Below, in pieces: positions 15,255-29,273 of a DNA stretch of 64,000 nucleotides. Both the position numbers and the translations under genes were made by a program. Each line of letters starts with the position of its first letter. Position 1 is the stretch's first letter. This stretch comes from Polynucleobacter sp. AM-7D1. GTDB lineage: Bacteria > Pseudomonadota > Gammaproteobacteria > Burkholderiales > Burkholderiaceae. The DNA lies in contig NZ_CP061319.1 of NCBI RefSeq assembly GCF_018688455.1, forward strand, positions 558,001 to 622,000, read 5' to 3'. The notes beneath the pieces were generated by a model, which made no database searches, had not been told where the DNA came from, and worked only from the letters and a program-made list of their open reading frames with translations.

Positions 15255-16946
15255 TTAGATCTTTAAATCGAGATCGGTCACCGCGCCTTTACTTGCGGTA
15301 CTTGCTAAGCTGGCATATTTCGCCAGCAGGCCGCGCGTATAGCGTGGTTTTGGTTGCACCCAAGCGGCACGACGTTTGGCGATCTCTTCATCACTCACAT
15401 TGAGTTGAATGAGTAGCTTATGGGCATCGATCGTCACAGAGTCTCCTTCTTGGATGAGGGCGATAGTGCCACCCACAAATGCCTCAGGAGCAACGTGACC
15501 AACCACCATGCCCCAAGTGCCGCCAGAGAAGCGTCCGTCAGTAATAAGGCCGACTGTCTCACCTAAACCTTGACCAACGAGGGCAGAGGTAGGGGCAAGC
15601 ATTTCACGCATACCAGGGCCGCCTTTAGGGCCTTCATAGCGAATGACCATGACGTCACCGTCTTTGATCTTTTGCGCCATGATTGCCGCCATTGCATCAT
15701 CTTCAGAATCAAATACACGAGCAGGGCCGGTAATGGATGGGTTCTTGAGGCCGGTAATCTTGGCAACGCAACCCTCTGGGGAGATGTTGCCCTTCAAAAT
15801 AGCTAAGTGACCTTGCTTGTACAGTGGGTTATCTAAAGTACGAATGACCTTTTGATCGGCGCGTGGAACTGAGGGAACATCTTTCAATGTTTCAGCGATT
15901 GTTTTGCCAGTGATGGTCATGCAATCACCATGCAGTAGTCCGCCATCCAGCAAGATCTTCATGACTTGGGGAATGCCACCAGCTTGGTGAAGATCGGTTG
16001 CCAAATATTGACCAGAAGGCTTCATATCCACAATGACAGGAACACGCTTACGAATGCGCTCGAAGTCATCAATAGTCCAGTCAATCTCGGCGGCACTAGT
16101 AATTGCTAGGTAATGGAGAACGGCATTGGTAGATCCACCAACAGCCATGATCACGCTCACTGCATTCTCAATGGATTTTTTAGTGATGATGTCACGAGGA
16201 CGTAAGTTTTTCTTAATGGCCTCAACCAATACAACGGCTGACTCATGTGCACTAGCAACCTTCTCTGCATCTTCATTGGCCATCGTGGAAGAGTAAGGCA
16301 AGCTCATGCCTAAAGCTTCAAATGAGGAGCTCATGGTGTTTGCTGTGTACATGCCACCACAAGAGCCACTACCTGGACAGGCGTGTTGTTCAACACCCTT
16401 CAGGTCTTCTTCGCTCATGCGGCCTGAGGTGAATTCACCAACGGCTTCAAATGCAGAGACAATATTCAGATCCTTGCCTTTGAAGTGACCTGGCTTAATT
16501 GTTCCGCCATAAACGTAAATACTTGGTACATTGGTGCGGGCCATCGCCATCATGCCGCCCGGCATGTTCTTATCGCAACCGCCAATAACCACAACGCCGT
16601 CTTGCCATAATCCATTAACGCAAGTTTCAATACTGTCAGCAATCACCTCACGGGAGATGAGAGAGTACTTCATACCCTCGGTACCCATGCCGATACCATC
16701 AGACACAGTAGGGGTGCCAAACATTTGTGCTTTTGCGCCAGCTTCTTCAAGCGCGGTTACTGCTGCATCTGCTAACTTTTGTAAACCGCTGTTGCAGGGG
16801 GTGATTGTCGAATGGCCATTTGCTACGCCAACCATCGGCTTAACAAAATCCTTCTCTTGGTAGCCCATCGCGTAATACATTGAGCGATTGGGTGCACGAG
16901 CAACCCCTTCGGTGACATTGCGCGAGCGTTCATTGAGGCGTTTCAT
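15255..16946 (-). CDS. ilvD: Dihydroxy-acid dehydratase
   Basis: A cytosolic 563-residue enzyme that dehydrates 2,3-dihydroxy-isovalerate and -3-methylvalerate in valine, leucine and isoleucine synthesis. Iron-sulfur cysteines are visible at C51 (TPCNSG), C124 ([10 protein letters not shown]) and C196 ([14 protein letters not shown]). [19 protein letters not shown] is near the C-terminus. The short length and three-cysteine pattern suit the [2Fe-2S] class rather than the longer oxygen-sensitive [4Fe-4S] E. coli enzyme; this is inference. GGAG lies 12 bases before ATG. The leader (16947-17045) holds a nested hairpin. Confidence 0.96.
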   Translation of the reverse strand: MKRLNERSRNVTEGVARAPNRSMYYAMGYQEKDFVKPMVGVANGHSTITPCNSGLQKLADAAVTALEEAGAKAQMFGTPTVSDGIGMGTEGMKYSLISREVIADSIETCVNGLWQDGVVVIGGCDKNMPGGMMAMARTNVPSIYVYGGTIKPGHFKGKDLNIVSAFEAVGEFTSGRMSEEDLKGVEQHACPGSGSCGGMYTANTMSSSFEALGMSLPYSSTMANEDAEKVASAHESAVVLVEAIKKNLRPRDIITKKSIENAVSVIMAVGGSTNAVLHYLAITSAAEIDWTIDDFERIRKRVPVIVDMKPSGQYLATDLHQAGGIPQVMKILLDGGLLHGDCMTITGKTIAETLKDVPSVPRADQKVIRTLDNPLYKQGHLAILKGNISPEGCVAKITGLKNPSITGPARVFDSEDDAMAAIMAQKIKDGDVMVIRYEGPKGGPGMREMLAPTSALVGQGLGETVGLITDGRFSGGTWGMVVGHVAPEAFVGGTIALIQEGDSVTIDAHKLLIQLNVSDEEIAKRRAAWVQPKPRYTRGLLAKYASLASTASKGAVTDLDLKI

Positions 16947-17012
16947 GCTGATATGGACTCCAGAAAAGAATTTATCGAAAAGCTCTATTGTGCCGTGAGA
17001 CTAGGTGGAACG

Positions 17013-17041
17013 CAGGGGTTTATGCAGGCATTCCTGCCCTG
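17013..17041 (-). other. Nested hairpin in the ilvD leader
   Basis: GCAGG (17024-17028) pairs with CCTGC (17033-17037), and outer CAGG (17013-17016) with CCTG (17038-17041). It is about 75-95 bases upstream of the ilvD start. No leader peptide rich in Ile, Leu or Val was seen. Confidence 0.35.
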
Positions 17042-17175
17042 TTTCATAGCTTCCAATAAGCAGATTGTTCTATTGTATTTGGTGATTAAGGCTCAGAATT
17101 AGCTTGAGGGCTAATATCCTTAGAAAAAAAGCTGCGGTACATTGCCCTTACCTACTACTTTTTCCTTCAAATTCA

Positions 17176-17802
17176 ATGACTAAAGTTGGCCACATCTACC
17201 TAATTGACGACGATGAGTCGATGCGCACATCGCTGAGCCGAATGCTAAAAGACGTGGGGTATATCGTGGAAGATTTCTCCTCCGCAGTGACATTTTTGGA
17301 GCATTCAGTGCCGGTAGCGCCCGCAGTCATCTTGCTCGACATGCAAATGCCAGATATGACTGGACTAGATTTACAGGAGAAATTGGTCCAACTGGGTCGT
17401 AAAACCCCGATTGTGTTTGTAAGTGGCCAGAGCCACCCTCATCAAATCGTCAAAAGCCTGAAGCGTGGCGCCGTCGATTTCCTCTTTAAACCCTTCAATT
17501 TGGAGGATTTATTGAAGGCCGTTGCTGATGCCCTAGAGTTTGATAGACGCCAGCTAAAACGCGTTTCTAAAGAGGTAGAAACCAAGAAAGACTATGCAAC
17601 ACTGACACCCAGAGAGAGGGAAGTCTGCTTTTGGTTAGTTAAAGGATTGCTTAATAAGGATATTGCCGTCAAACTGGGGACAACTGATGCCACCATCAAG
17701 GTTCATAAGGCAAGAGTGATGGATAAGATGAATGTGGAATCAGTTCAGGTATTAGTCGCAAAGTATCTTGAATCTGATTTAGAAAATTTCCAAAAAAGCT
17801 AG
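17176..17802 (+). CDS. FixJ/NarL-type response regulator
   Basis: A 208-residue two-component regulator. The receiver domain (residues ~5-120) has the acidic pocket IDDDESMR, the phospho-acceptor Asp in ILLDMQMPDMTG, switch Ser in VFVSGQS, and Lys in FLFKPF. A C-terminal LuxR-type helix-turn-helix follows (LTPREREVCFWLVKG ... TIKVHKARVMDKM). This is the FixJ/TodT subfamily, which usually activates transcription. ATG 17176 is chosen because it begins the receiver domain cleanly; an in-frame TTG at 17104 would add 24 atypical residues. No sensor kinase is adjacent, so the partner is elsewhere. Confidence 0.87.
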   Translation: MTKVGHIYLIDDDESMRTSLSRMLKDVGYIVEDFSSAVTFLEHSVPVAPAVILLDMQMPDMTGLDLQEKLVQLGRKTPIVFVSGQSHPHQIVKSLKRGAVDFLFKPFNLEDLLKAVADALEFDRRQLKRVSKEVETKKDYATLTPREREVCFWLVKGLLNKDIAVKLGTTDATIKVHKARVMDKMNVESVQVLVAKYLESDLENFQKS

Positions 17803-17888
17803 CTCTTGGGCTAATTTCCCTAGGCTTGTTTCCTGACTATGATTTCTTATTGATTTATTTTGTTATTTTAAGCACTTAAAGTACTTTT

Positions 17889-18938
17889 GTGAATTCAAAC
17901 TCTACGCCACCTGAGATTGTCAAAGAGGCCTTTGCAGAGGCTAGGGAAAAGCTTGGCCTCTCCACTAAGGAGCTTGGCGTAAAAGCCTGTCTGTCTACTC
18001 GTCAGATTGAGCAAATCGAAAGTGGCGAAATGAGCTCCTTCTACGGAGCTCAAATTAAATTTACGGCCGCTAAAAAAGTAGCGAAGCTACTCAACTTAAG
18101 TGATGAGGATGCGTTTGACTACGGCGCCCAAGCTCAAGAGACATTCACTCCAAGTTCAGATGATCTGCCTATTGCAGAAGCTAAGTTGGTTCAAACTACA
18201 AAGCTTGAGGAAGACAAGCGAGTTCAACCTGCAAGGGTAGAGGCAGTAGAAGAAGTTGCTCAGCCAAAAGAATCAGTAAAAGAGCTGGCAAAAGAAATAC
18301 CAGAGCCTGCTAAAAAAGTTCAGGCCACAGAAAATTCATCGCCTAGTGCCACAGCTGAATCAAAACCTAAATCACAAAAAAACCGCTTTCTTTGGCTGAG
18401 CGTGATTGCTGCTGCAGTTTTTGCTGTGATCAATTTGCGCCCATTGTTATTTGCGGAGAAGCCAGAAGAAATCATTGTTGTAAAGGAGGCAATTGTTGAG
18501 CCAGTTCCTGTGGCAAGCCCAGCCGAGCCTCCCCAAGTTGCTTCAGCCCCTGCGGCAGTTGTTGCCCCAGTGCTTGTGGCTCCCGTTGTTAGTGCTGAGG
18601 CATCAACAGCCTGTCCTGCTGAGGAGGGCATCATCAGTTATAAACCAGATGCACCCCGTAAAGCGGGAGATATGGTGTATGTGCAAGTTAAATCAAAACA
18701 AGTTATTTGCGTGAGTGATGCTTCTGGAAAGTTGCAAAATAAGACGCTGGAGCCTGGAGTGGGTGCATCTTTTTATGGCAAGCCACCATTTAAAGTATTC
18801 ACTGCTGGCCTTGATCAGGCTGATGTATTTTTTCAGGGCGCAAAAGTTCGCCTGACAAATCCAAATTACAAAACCATCGTGTTGGAAGTTGCTGAAGTAA
18901 TGGCTCCATCGACAGGGACGGATTCTCAGCAGCGCTAA
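17889..18938 (+). CDS. RodZ-like helix-turn-helix membrane protein
   Basis: A 349-residue protein. Residues ~10-75 are an XRE/HTH_25-like domain (EAREKLGLSTKELG ... TRQIEQIESGE). Residues 80-165 are a charged, proline-containing linker. One membrane helix lies at ~166-188, followed by a Pro/Ala/Val-rich stretch (195-240) and a C-terminal domain (245-345) like the periplasmic DUF4115 domain of RodZ. RodZ links MreB to cell shape. The usual betaproteobacterial rodZ lies near ispG, not here, so this may be a paralogue with another role. The start is GTG 17889 without a clear ribosome site. Confidence 0.7.
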   Translation: MNSNSTPPEIVKEAFAEAREKLGLSTKELGVKACLSTRQIEQIESGEMSSFYGAQIKFTAAKKVAKLLNLSDEDAFDYGAQAQETFTPSSDDLPIAEAKLVQTTKLEEDKRVQPARVEAVEEVAQPKESVKELAKEIPEPAKKVQATENSSPSATAESKPKSQKNRFLWLSVIAAAVFAVINLRPLLFAEKPEEIIVVKEAIVEPVPVASPAEPPQVASAPAAVVAPVLVAPVVSAEASTACPAEEGIISYKPDAPRKAGDMVYVQVKSKQVICVSDASGKLQNKTLEPGVGASFYGKPPFKVFTAGLDQADVFFQGAKVRLTNPNYKTIVLEVAEVMAPSTGTDSQQR

Positions 18939-18957
18939 CCCTCTAGAGGATTAGCGC
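18932..18957. terminator. Long hairpin at the end of the RodZ-like gene
   Basis: GCGCTAA (18932-18938) pairs with TTAGCGC (18951-18957), and CCTCTAGAGG (18940-18949) is self-complementary inside. The stem contains the RodZ-like stop codon and lies between converging genes. No T-run follows, so termination is inferred from position. Confidence 0.45.
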
Positions 18958-18972
18958 ATTGAATGTTGGTGC

Positions 18973-19320
<348 letters not shown>

Positions 19321-19362
19321 TTAATACAGTAATCATACCTAGAACTGAAAACCAATGCCCAG

Positions 19363-20988
19363 TTACGCCCTAAATTGGGAGGTAATAGGATAGCGCCAGT
19401 CACGCCCAAAGGCTCTGGTGGTCACACGAACACCCGGAGGCGCTTGGCGACGCTTGTACTCATTGAGCTTAATCAGGCGGGTAACTTTTTCTACGCTTTC
19501 TGGATCAAAGCCGGCGGCAATAATTTGGGCGATGGATTGGTTTTTCTCCATATAGCGCTCTACGATGCCATCCAATACTTCATATGATGGCAGGCTATCT
19601 TGATCGGTTTGGTCGGGGCGCAATTCTGCAGAAGGAGCGCGTGTCAGAATCCGCTCCGGAATAATTGGGGCAATACTGTTGCGGTAAGCGCACAAGCGAT
19701 AGACCAAGGTTTTGGCGATATCCTTAATGACTGCAAAGCCACCGGCCATATCTCCGTAGAGAGTGCAGTAGCCCACAGCCATTTCACTCTTATTGCCGGT
19801 TGTAAGAACTAGACGGCCGGTTTTATTGGAGAGCGCCATCAGGAGAGTGCCACGTACTCGCGCCTGAATATTCTCTTCAGTGGCATCCAGTTTGAGGCCC
19901 ATAAATTGCTCAGCTAAGGCATGCTCTAAAGCATCAACAGGTTCGCTAATGGGGATCTCATCATATTGAACACCCAGATTCTGAGCCATTTCTCTAGCAT
20001 CAATCCAAGAGATATCAGCGGTATAGCGAGAGGCCATCATGACGGTGCGAACTTTGTCTGCCCCCAATGCATCAACAGCTATCGCCAGAACTAATGCTGA
20101 ATCAACCCCGCCCGAGAGGCCAATAATGACTCCTGGAAAACGGTTCTTCTGGACATAGTCCCGGACACCCAAAACAAGAGCTTGATAGGCCTGAGCTTCT
20201 ACGCTGGATGGAGGAATTAGAGATCCTATCTCTAAGTCAGCGGATACATTGACATCGACATAGCCTAGAGCGGTTTCAAACTGTGGCATGGTCATCACTA
20301 CCTTGCCCGCGCTATTCAAGGCAAAGGATCCACCATCAAAAACCAATTCATCTTGTCCGCCTACTGCATTGACATAAACCAAAGGCATCTTGCTTAAGGC
20401 AATTTGTTTGCGCAGCACCTCAATACGTAAAGATTCTTTTTGGAGGTGATAAGGTGAGGCATTGAGAACCAGGAGTACTTGGGCGCCAGCAGCATGAGCC
20501 TGCTTAGCAGGGCCTGCATGCCAAGCGTCTTCACACAGAATGAGCCCGTATTGGATGCTGGCATTTTCAAAGACACAGGCTTCGTTGCCTGGTGTGAAGT
20601 AGCGCACCTCATCAAATACTTCATGGTTGGGTAATTCTTGTTTGGCATAGCCGGCAATGACTTTGCCATCACGAATAACAGACGCATAGTTTTGTAAACC
20701 AGCGACAGTCTTTTTGGGGTGACCAATAATCACGGTCAATCCTGGAAATTTCTGGAGCTCCAGCACTAAACAACTGAGCTCACGATCGGCAGCCTCAATA
20801 AAGGCGGGGCGAAGTAGTAAGTCTTCTGGAGGGTAGCCAGTGAGCGAGAGCTCTGGCGTGAGAACTAGTTTGGCGCCTTGTGCATATGCATCTGCGGCGG
20901 CTTGAGAAATGAGCTGCGCGTTGCCAGGCAAATCACCCAAAAGAGGGTTGATTTGCGCCAGGGCAATTTTTTGCGAGCTCACTCCCAA
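19363..20988 (-). CDS. nadE: Glutamine-dependent NAD+ synthetase
   Basis: A 541-residue two-domain enzyme that makes NAD+ from nicotinate adenine dinucleotide, using glutamine as ammonia source. The N-terminal nitrilase-type glutaminase has its Glu in LTPELSLTGYPPEDLL, Lys in YAKQELPNHEVFDE and Cys in LILCEDAWH. The C-terminal synthetase has the pyrophosphatase loop SGGVDS at about residue 290. The start is TTG 20988 (MGVSSQKIALAQINPLLGD); GTG 20982 is possible. It begins 11 bases after the ppa stop, so the two are co-transcribed, and a PII gene follows. Confidence 0.94.
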   Translation of the reverse strand: MGVSSQKIALAQINPLLGDLPGNAQLISQAAADAYAQGAKLVLTPELSLTGYPPEDLLLRPAFIEAADRELSCLVLELQKFPGLTVIIGHPKKTVAGLQNYASVIRDGKVIAGYAKQELPNHEVFDEVRYFTPGNEACVFENASIQYGLILCEDAWHAGPAKQAHAAGAQVLLVLNASPYHLQKESLRIEVLRKQIALSKMPLVYVNAVGGQDELVFDGGSFALNSAGKVVMTMPQFETALGYVDVNVSADLEIGSLIPPSSVEAQAYQALVLGVRDYVQKNRFPGVIIGLSGGVDSALVLAIAVDALGADKVRTVMMASRYTADISWIDAREMAQNLGVQYDEIPISEPVDALEHALAEQFMGLKLDATEENIQARVRGTLLMALSNKTGRLVLTTGNKSEMAVGYCTLYGDMAGGFAVIKDIAKTLVYRLCAYRNSIAPIIPERILTRAPSAELRPDQTDQDSLPSYEVLDGIVERYMEKNQSIAQIIAAGFDPESVEKVTRLIKLNEYKRRQAPPGVRVTTRAFGRDWRYPITSQFRA

Positions 20989-20999
20989 TTACAAATCAA

Positions 21000-21536
21000 T
21001 TACTTCTGTGACTTGGCATAGCCTTCGATGCCATCCAAAATTTCTTTATGGGCACCAGCAACACCAGTCCAGCCTTTAACTTTTACCCACTTACCTTTTT
21101 CGAGATCTTTATAGTGCTCGAAGAAGTGTTGAATTTGGGCGAGGAGTAATTCGTTTACATCTTCAGGCTTTTGCAAATGCTTGTAGATTGGCAAAATCTT
21201 ATCTTCTGGAACAGCCAACAACTTCGCATCTTGTCCGCCTTCATCTTCCATTTCCAACATTCCGATGGCGCGACAGCTCACTACTGAGCCTGGTACCAAT
21301 GCAAATGGAGTAATAACGAGAACGTCAACAGGATCGCCGTCACCAGCAATCGTTTTAGGGATGTAACCGTAGTTGCATGGATAGTGCATTGCTGTACCCA
21401 TGAAGCGATCTACGAAGAGGCAGCCAGTTTCTTTATCCACTTCATACTTCACTGGATCCGCATTCATTGGGATCTCAATAATGACGTTGAATGATTCTGG
21501 GATTTTTTTACCCGGACTGACCTTGTCGTAACTCAT
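21000..21536 (-). CDS. ppa: Inorganic pyrophosphatase
   Basis: A 178-residue soluble family I pyrophosphatase that hydrolyses PPi to phosphate. Metal-binding motif DGDPVDVLVITP is present, as are CNYGYIPKT and the VKGWTG segment near the C-terminus. It lies directly upstream of nadE, whose reaction releases PPi, so the pairing is metabolically sensible. First gene of the likely ppa-nadE-glnB operon. Confidence 0.96.
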   Translation of the reverse strand: MSYDKVSPGKKIPESFNVIIEIPMNADPVKYEVDKETGCLFVDRFMGTAMHYPCNYGYIPKTIAGDGDPVDVLVITPFALVPGSVVSCRAIGMLEMEDEGGQDAKLLAVPEDKILPIYKHLQKPEDVNELLLAQIQHFFEHYKDLEKGKWVKVKGWTGVAGAHKEILDGIEGYAKSQK

Positions 21537-21677
21537 AAATACTCCGCTTAGTGATTAATGGATACCTCGATATTAGCAAAGAGGTGTTGTGGCGCTTATT
21601 TTAAAGCTTTCCGAGGTATTTTTGAGGTCTGTACGGACTCAAATTGGTCGGGGTAAACCTTTATTCTGGCCCTGGAA

Positions 21678-21708
21678 TGAAAAACGCCCAGCAAGGCCGG
21701 GCGTTATC
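21678..21708 (-). terminator. Intrinsic terminator of trxB
   Basis: On the minus strand AACGCCC (21705-21699) pairs with GGGCGTT (21689-21683), followed by a T-run. Confidence 0.85.
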
Positions 21709-21728
21709 TTGGGCTGGCGAAGCAGCTA

Positions 21729-25037
<3,309 letters not shown>

Positions 25038-25047
25038 GGCGACTCCA

Positions 25048-25740
25048 TTGCGTAGATTTTTATCCGTAGCAACAACCATCCTTATCAGCCTTGCGTCCTT
25101 TGCATTTTCAAGTTCCGCATTTGCTGAGGGTGAAAGTGGTGCAGAGCAGCTGCGTCAGTTTGTGCGAAATTCTAAAACTGCAGAAGGTGATTTTATGCAG
25201 CAGCAGTTGCGCGCACCCAAAGCAAATGAACCACAAGATAAGGGCTTAAAAGTAGTTCGCCAAACACAAGGACGTTTTGTATTTCAGCGTCCAGGTCGAT
25301 TTATTTGGGATACCCAAAAGCCTTACGAACAAAAACTCATTGCCGATGGCAAGCAACTCATTTTGTGGGATAAGGATTTAAATCAAGCGACTTTTAGACC
25401 AGCTGGACAAACTTTAGCGGCCACCCCCGCCGCAATCCTGTTTGGGGAGACTTCTTTAGACCAGCATTTTGATTTGCTTGATGGCGAAGATCGTCTTGGT
25501 ATGAAGTGGGTGGCCCTGACGCCGAAAAAGAACCCGAATGCAAAAAACGGCAATGACTTGCCGTATACCAAGATCTCTGTAGGTATGGCTAATGGCCTGC
25601 CTAAAGCGCTAGAACTCACGGATGGCTTAGGTAGTGTGGTGTTGGTCACTTTAGATAAGATCCAACTGAATGTGAATTTACCCGCTAATCGCTTTACCTT
25701 TACACCGCCTGCCGGCGCAGAAGTCTTACGCTTAAACTAA
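25048..25740 (+). CDS. lolA: Outer-membrane lipoprotein carrier LolA
   Basis: A periplasmic carrier that takes lipoproteins from LolCDE to LolB. The mature part has TAEGDFMQQQL, GRFVFQRPGRFIWDTQKPYEQKLIADGKQL in two pieces, and ILFGETSLDQHFDL, as in LolA. Two starts are possible. TTG 25048 (AAGG overlapping the ftsK stop) gives a 230-residue protein with a normal signal peptide MRRFLSVATTIL ... AFA; ATG 24997 would add 17 residues and overlap ftsK. I prefer 25048. The gene is co-directional with ftsK and serS, an arrangement common in proteobacteria. Confidence 0.9.
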   Translation: MRRFLSVATTILISLASFAFSSSAFAEGESGAEQLRQFVRNSKTAEGDFMQQQLRAPKANEPQDKGLKVVRQTQGRFVFQRPGRFIWDTQKPYEQKLIADGKQLILWDKDLNQATFRPAGQTLAATPAAILFGETSLDQHFDLLDGEDRLGMKWVALTPKKNPNAKNGNDLPYTKISVGMANGLPKALELTDGLGSVVLVTLDKIQLNVNLPANRFTFTPPAGAEVLRLN

Positions 25741-25756
25741 CGCATATACCCATTAA

Positions 25757-27082
<1,326 letters not shown>

Positions 27083-27129
27083 GTAAGAAATCTAAGAAAT
27101 ACCCGAAAGCTATAATCGCTATTCGGTTC

Positions 27130-27219
27130 GGAGAGATGGCAGAGTGGTCGAATGTACCTGACTCGAAATCAGGCGTAGGGTCAAACCTACCGTGGGTTCG
27201 AATCCCACTCTCTCCGCCA
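27130..27219 (+). tRNA. serU: tRNA-Ser(CGA)
   Basis: A complete 90-base tRNA with encoded CCA. Acceptor stem GGAGAGA (27130-27136) pairs with TCTCTCC (27209-27215). Anticodon loop CTCGAAA gives anticodon CGA (codon UCG), and a long class II variable arm precedes the T arm (GGGTTCGAATCCC). It lies just behind serS. Confidence 0.96.
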
Positions 27220-27267
27220 ATGAAGCACTTATCTATCCAAGTGCATCTTGAGAACCCAAGTTAACTA

Positions 27268-27822
27268 CTAAATCTTTAAATTCCCAAGAATAATCTGCAG
27301 TATCTGAAGGATAAGTAGTAGTGCGAGTGGGGATAAATCCAAGGCACCAAAGTTAGGTATCACCCTTCTAATCGGGGTGAGTAGAGGGTTCACTAATAGT
27401 GATACTAGAAACTGAATTTGAGTTCCTGTGCCAACCCAGGAAAGAATGATGCTGATAAAAACCAGGCCAACCAGTCCTGAAAGAGTCAGGTTCAGCATAT
27501 CAACTAATGCCAGTGCTAACCAAGAGATATCAATCGAAGTAGCGCCAGAGATAAATAGCAGGATCGAAATTTTGGCCAAAATCAAAAGATAGGCTGCGAC
27601 ACAACTCGCTAGATCAAAGCGACCAATACTGGGTACGATGCGTCTTAGCGGAAGAACAATCCAATTGCTTAAAGGCAGAATATAGGCGCCAATAGTCTTG
27701 CTTTGTCCCGCCCCTAAATTGAATGCAAGCCACTGTAAATAGCAGCGTAAAAGGCAGGCTCCAGCAACAATGCTAACGAGTACCTGAAGAATGAGGTTGG
27801 CAATTTGTATCAACATAACCAT
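27268..27822 (-). CDS. YggT family membrane protein
   Basis: A 184-residue inner-membrane protein of two YGGT repeats. Each repeat has two helices and a loop of the form PLRRIVPSIGRFD or PIRRVIPNFGALD. Family members have been linked to osmotic stress and, elsewhere, cell division, but the role is not settled. A second possible ATG is two codons inside (27816). It is convergent with the serS-tRNA group and divergent from cydAB. Confidence 0.88.
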   Translation of the reverse strand: MVMLIQIANLILQVLVSIVAGACLLRCYLQWLAFNLGAGQSKTIGAYILPLSNWIVLPLRRIVPSIGRFDLASCVAAYLLILAKISILLFISGATSIDISWLALALVDMLNLTLSGLVGLVFISIILSWVGTGTQIQFLVSLLVNPLLTPIRRVIPNFGALDLSPLALLLILQILQIILGNLKI

Positions 27823-27912
27823 ATTGTAGGGCGTTTAAACGGCAAGGGTTCAGCAGCATTATTCAATTGGTGCAACAATCAAATATAGAAAATTCAATTA
27901 TTAGGAGCTGCC

Positions 27913-29271
27913 GTGCTCGATTCACTTTTATTCAGTCGCATTCAGTTTGGCGCTAATATTTCTTTTCACATTCTATTCCCGACGATATCGATTGCCTTGG
28001 GTTGGTTTTTATTGTTTTTCAAGATTCAATTTAACCGCACGGGCTTGGAATACTGGCAAGAGGCTTATCAGTTCTGGGTCAAGATTTTTGCTTTGACATT
28101 TGCCTTGGGTGTAGTGAGTGGCATCACCATGAGCTTTCAGTTTGGGACTAATTGGCCCGGCTATATGGAAACGGTTGGCAATATTGCTGGCCCATTATTG
28201 GCTTATGAAGTCTTGACTGCCTTTTTTCTAGAAGCCACTTTTTTAGGAGTCATGCTTTTTGGTGCAAAGCGCGTCTCTGCCAGAATGCACACCATTGCCA
28301 CTTTCTTGGTTGCTTTTGGAACAAGCCTTTCAGCATTTTGGATTATTGCCTTGAATTCTTGGATGCAAACTCCGCAAGGTTTCACCATGATTGATGGCAA
28401 AGCCCATGCAGTAGATTGGATAGCCATCATTTTTAATCCATCTATGCCTTATCGATTAGGGCATATGATGCTCGCATCATTCTTAACAGTCTCATTCTTT
28501 ATAGCTGGTATCTCTGCCTATCGTTATTTACGCAATAGCCGATCAATAGCTAATGCCATGGTGATGAAACTCGCGCTTACAGTGGCGATGGTTTTAATCC
28601 CAGTTCAAATTATGTTGGGCGATATGCATGGCATCAATACTCTAGAGCATCAGCCAGCTAAGCTTGCGGCGATGGAGGGAATCTGGGAAAGTGGTTCAGG
28701 AGTTCCTGCAGTCATCTTCGCCGTTCCTAACCAGGAAACCCGCTCTAATGATTATGAAGTGAGCATCCCCAAATTGGCTTCGCTGTATTTAACGCACAGT
28801 TGGAATGGCGAAGTAAAAGGCTTGGATGCTTTTGGAGACAAGATTCCACCAGTGGCCCCAGTATTTTTTGCGTTTCGAATCATGGTAGGTGTCGGAGTGC
28901 TCATGCTCATAGTTTCTTGGTTTGCGCGTTGGCAACTGCGGGGCACTCGCGCTTTGCCGCAGTGGACCGCTAGAGCCCTAGTTCTGATGACCTTCTCTGG
29001 ATGGCTAGCTGTTTTGTCAGGTTGGTATGTGACAGAAATCGGTCGTCAACCTTATTTGGTGACTGGGGTGTTGACTACGGCCCAGGCGGTAACCACATTG
29101 CCATCGAATATGGTCCTATCGACCTTACTGATGTATATCACCGTCTATATTGGATTGCTTGTCGCTTATATATGGGCAGTGTTTTATTTGGCGCGTCAAG
29201 CGGATGAGAAGGGTGCTATTGAAGTCCACCCTGTTAATGCAGCTCCCGTTAAATCTCCACTGGGCGCTTAA
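27913..29271 (+). CDS. cydA: Cytochrome bd-type ubiquinol oxidase subunit I
   Basis: A 452-residue inner-membrane haem protein that oxidises quinol and reduces oxygen with subunit II. The N-terminus LFSRIQFGANISFHILFP carries the haem b595 ligand His. GRQPYLVTGVLTT is in the C-terminal part. The protein is about 70 residues shorter than E. coli CydA, which points to a short Q-loop, CioA-like (often cyanide-insensitive) enzyme. The start is GTG 27913 with AGGAG five bases upstream. cydB follows after 2 bases. No FNR-type box was found upstream. Confidence 0.93.
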   Translation: MLDSLLFSRIQFGANISFHILFPTISIALGWFLLFFKIQFNRTGLEYWQEAYQFWVKIFALTFALGVVSGITMSFQFGTNWPGYMETVGNIAGPLLAYEVLTAFFLEATFLGVMLFGAKRVSARMHTIATFLVAFGTSLSAFWIIALNSWMQTPQGFTMIDGKAHAVDWIAIIFNPSMPYRLGHMMLASFLTVSFFIAGISAYRYLRNSRSIANAMVMKLALTVAMVLIPVQIMLGDMHGINTLEHQPAKLAAMEGIWESGSGVPAVIFAVPNQETRSNDYEVSIPKLASLYLTHSWNGEVKGLDAFGDKIPPVAPVFFAFRIMVGVGVLMLIVSWFARWQLRGTRALPQWTARALVLMTFSGWLAVLSGWYVTEIGRQPYLVTGVLTTAQAVTTLPSNMVLSTLLMYITVYIGLLVAYIWAVFYLARQADEKGAIEVHPVNAAPVKSPLGA

Positions 29272-29273
29272 AG

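Noticed and set aside
27130..27267. tRNA-Ser as an integration site
   Set aside because: No integrase and no repeat of the tRNA 3' end within the window.
27823..27912. FNR-type box before cydA (TTGGTGCAACAATCAA)
   Set aside because: The spacing between half-sites is wrong (16 rather than 14 bases) and the left half is degenerate.
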